Below, piece by piece: positions 11,874 through 13,031 of a DNA stretch of 13,031 bases; positions within the stretch are counted from its first letter, which is position 1, and the number at the start of each line of letters is the position of its first letter. This stretch comes from Methanomassiliicoccaceae archaeon UBA328. GTDB taxonomy: Archaea > Thermoplasmatota > Thermoplasmata > Methanomassiliicoccales > Methanomethylophilaceae. The stretch covers positions 1-13,031 of the forward strand of contig DAYM01000012.1 in assembly GCA_002506905.1 (NCBI GenBank). Direction: 5' to 3'. The notes below the pieces were generated by a model, which saw only the letters and a list, made by a program, of their open reading frames with translations, was not told the origin of the DNA and made no database searches. Made by a program: the position numbers and the translations under genes.

Positions 11874-13031
11874 TCACACATCGTAGGTCTTGATGACCGT
11901 GTACTCTTCGTTCATCTCTCCGACATTTCCGCCGTTGACGACACCGGTTGTGCCTTCGTAGGCGGTCTCGCAGTAGTAGTATTTCGTACCGTCTACTTCG
12001 ATATAGTTTCCGGAAAGTCCATCCCCGGCAACACCGACGGCGATATGGTTCACGTTGCCGGAATTATCGGCGTCCACAGTGAATATGGCGCAGTCGTACC
12101 CCATCGCTTCGATGATCGATGCGAACAGGAAAGAGGTGTCCTCACAGTCTCCCTTCATATCGTAAAGGGCCTGATACGGGTACTTCCAATATTCCGTCTG
12201 GTTGTATACAGAATCGATATCGTACTCGTATGTGAATGACTGGACGAACTTCAGGACGTAGTTGATCCTGACATTATCGCTGTCGTCCGAGGTCTTTGTG
12301 TTGAAGTAATCGGCAAGATACTTGACAAGATCGTTCTCGGGTGTGACGAACTTAGAGATGTTCGTGAACGAGGATGTACCGTTGTTGGACTCGAAAAGCT
12401 CGAAATAATCGGCGAAAGAGACCTCGTATTCCACATCATCGGACTTATTGTTTATGCCTGTGAAGATCTCATTGAACCATGATTCGTTCTGGTATCTCCA
12501 CTCAATGGATCTGACCTCGGTGGCATCGGCGTAAGCGGTCTGGGTCGAAGTAAGTGCCTTTCCGTCCCCGTAGGTCAACGTATGGGTGATGCTGACCGCG
12601 GTTCCGTCTTCGATATCGAGTGTGAACGATCTTCCGACGCAGTCAGTGATCTTATCTCCGAAGATCGTATCGGTAACGGTCCATTTGGTGGAGACCATGT
12701 CGGGATTGTTCTTTCCTGTGATGGTCAGCGTGTTGTATCCGTCGAGATCGACCGAGGTGATCGTGAACGAAGCATCTCTGACGACGGTCGTGCGGACCGC
12801 GTATGAGACATCCTCTGTGACAGTGAATGTGTATGTGGATTCTGAGGTCAGAAGGGTGCTGCCGTTATAGAGTCCGGCGTATGAGTAGCCTTCCAGAGCC
12901 GTGATGATGATCGTAGCGGTCTCATCCGGATAGTATTCCTTTGCACCGGATACCGAACAGGAGTCGGATGTTTCGGGTGTCACTGCGACAGTATACGATT
13001 CCTTCAGATAATCGACGTAATAAGTCATTAC
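11874..13031 (-). CDS. cell-surface protein with beta-sandwich repeats and transglutaminase-like domain (N-terminus outside window)
   Basis: The frame is open through the right edge, so the ATG at 13028 is probably internal and at least 385 C-terminal residues are present. Numbering from that ATG, residues 10-80 resemble the bacterial InlB-type/Flg_new repeat (SYTVAVTPE, EGYSYAGLYNGS, YTFTVTEDVSY). Residues 86-170 look like an Ig- or PKD-like sandwich. Residues 235-384 form a transglutaminase-like (papain-fold) domain with C295 in KGDCEDTS and H328 in NHIAVGV; the third catalytic position appears to be E354 in YYYCETA rather than the usual Asp. The absence of inner hydrophobic helices and the many Asn/Thr/Ser and Asp residues point to an extracellular location. 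Such archaeal proteins may cleave or crosslink surface peptides. A signal peptide and possibly more repeats are expected beyond the edge. Confidence 0.8.
   Translation of the reverse strand, partial: VMTYYVDYLKESYTVAVTPETSDSCSVSGAKEYYPDETATIIITALEGYSYAGLYNGSTLLTSESTYTFTVTEDVSYAVRTTVVRDASFTITSVDLDGYNTLTITGKNNPDMVSTKWTVTDTIFGDKITDCVGRSFTLDIEDGTAVSITHTLTYGDGKALTSTQTAYADATEVRSIEWRYQNESWFNEIFTGINNKSDDVEYEVSFADYFELFESNNGTSSFTNISKFVTPENDLVKYLADYFNTKTSDDSDNVRINYVLKFVQSFTYEYDIDSVYNQTEYWKYPYQALYDMKGDCEDTSFLFASIIEAMGYDCAIFTVDADNSGNVNHIAVGVAGDGLSGNYIEVDGTKYYYCETAYEGTTGVVNGGNVGEMNEEYTVIKTYDV

Noticed and set aside
1..13031. tRNA, rRNA, CRISPR array or insertion sequence
   Set aside because: I saw no cloverleaf, conserved rRNA segment, regularly spaced repeats, transposase or terminal repeats in reading both strands.

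Overview
The window looks like a piece of an archaeal chromosome, most likely a gut-type methanogen of the Methanomassiliicoccales/Thermoplasmata group. The evidence is indirect. Several genes have a TATA-like box about 24-28 bases before their start codon, which implies leaderless archaeal transcripts. Genes inside operons instead carry GGAGG-type ribosome binding sites. None of the 16 genuine or broken reading frames ends in TAG (TGA dominates, TAA is used twice), as expected where amber is reserved for pyrrolysine. No rRNA, tRNA, CRISPR array or insertion sequence was seen. The lineage call is an inference.

Left part (1-3301): a small repeat protein with its own leaderless promoter, then a convergent 12-helix membrane protein built from two copies of a six-helix unit. 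Next come two divergent membrane-protein genes that share a 40-bp promoter region. Both are damaged: the minus-strand gene by a one-base frameshift, the plus-strand gene by an in-frame TGA.

Centre (3374-9105): a NifX/NifB-family iron-sulfur-type protein with a His/Cys tail, followed by what is probably one functional locus for uptake of a metal chelate or corrinoid. A minus-strand operon of five tightly coupled genes encodes a SAM-dependent methyltransferase, a membrane-anchored extracytoplasmic protein of unknown family, a FecCD/BtuC-type permease, a FecE/BtuD-type ATPase and a substrate-binding protein with an N-terminal dockerin module. A second, homologous methyltransferase points into the operon from the other side, and the two units meet at a shared terminator. 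Methyltransferase-flanked FecBCD importers suggest that the imported ligand, or a metallophore, is methylated. The substrate cannot be read from the sequence.

Right part (9264-13031): a bacterial-type Hsp90 chaperone (htpG), unusual for an archaeon; a two-helix small membrane protein whose start codon lies in a long inverted repeat; a small helical protein of unknown function; and the C-terminal part of a cell-surface protein with beta-sandwich repeats and a transglutaminase-like domain, whose N-terminus lies outside the window.
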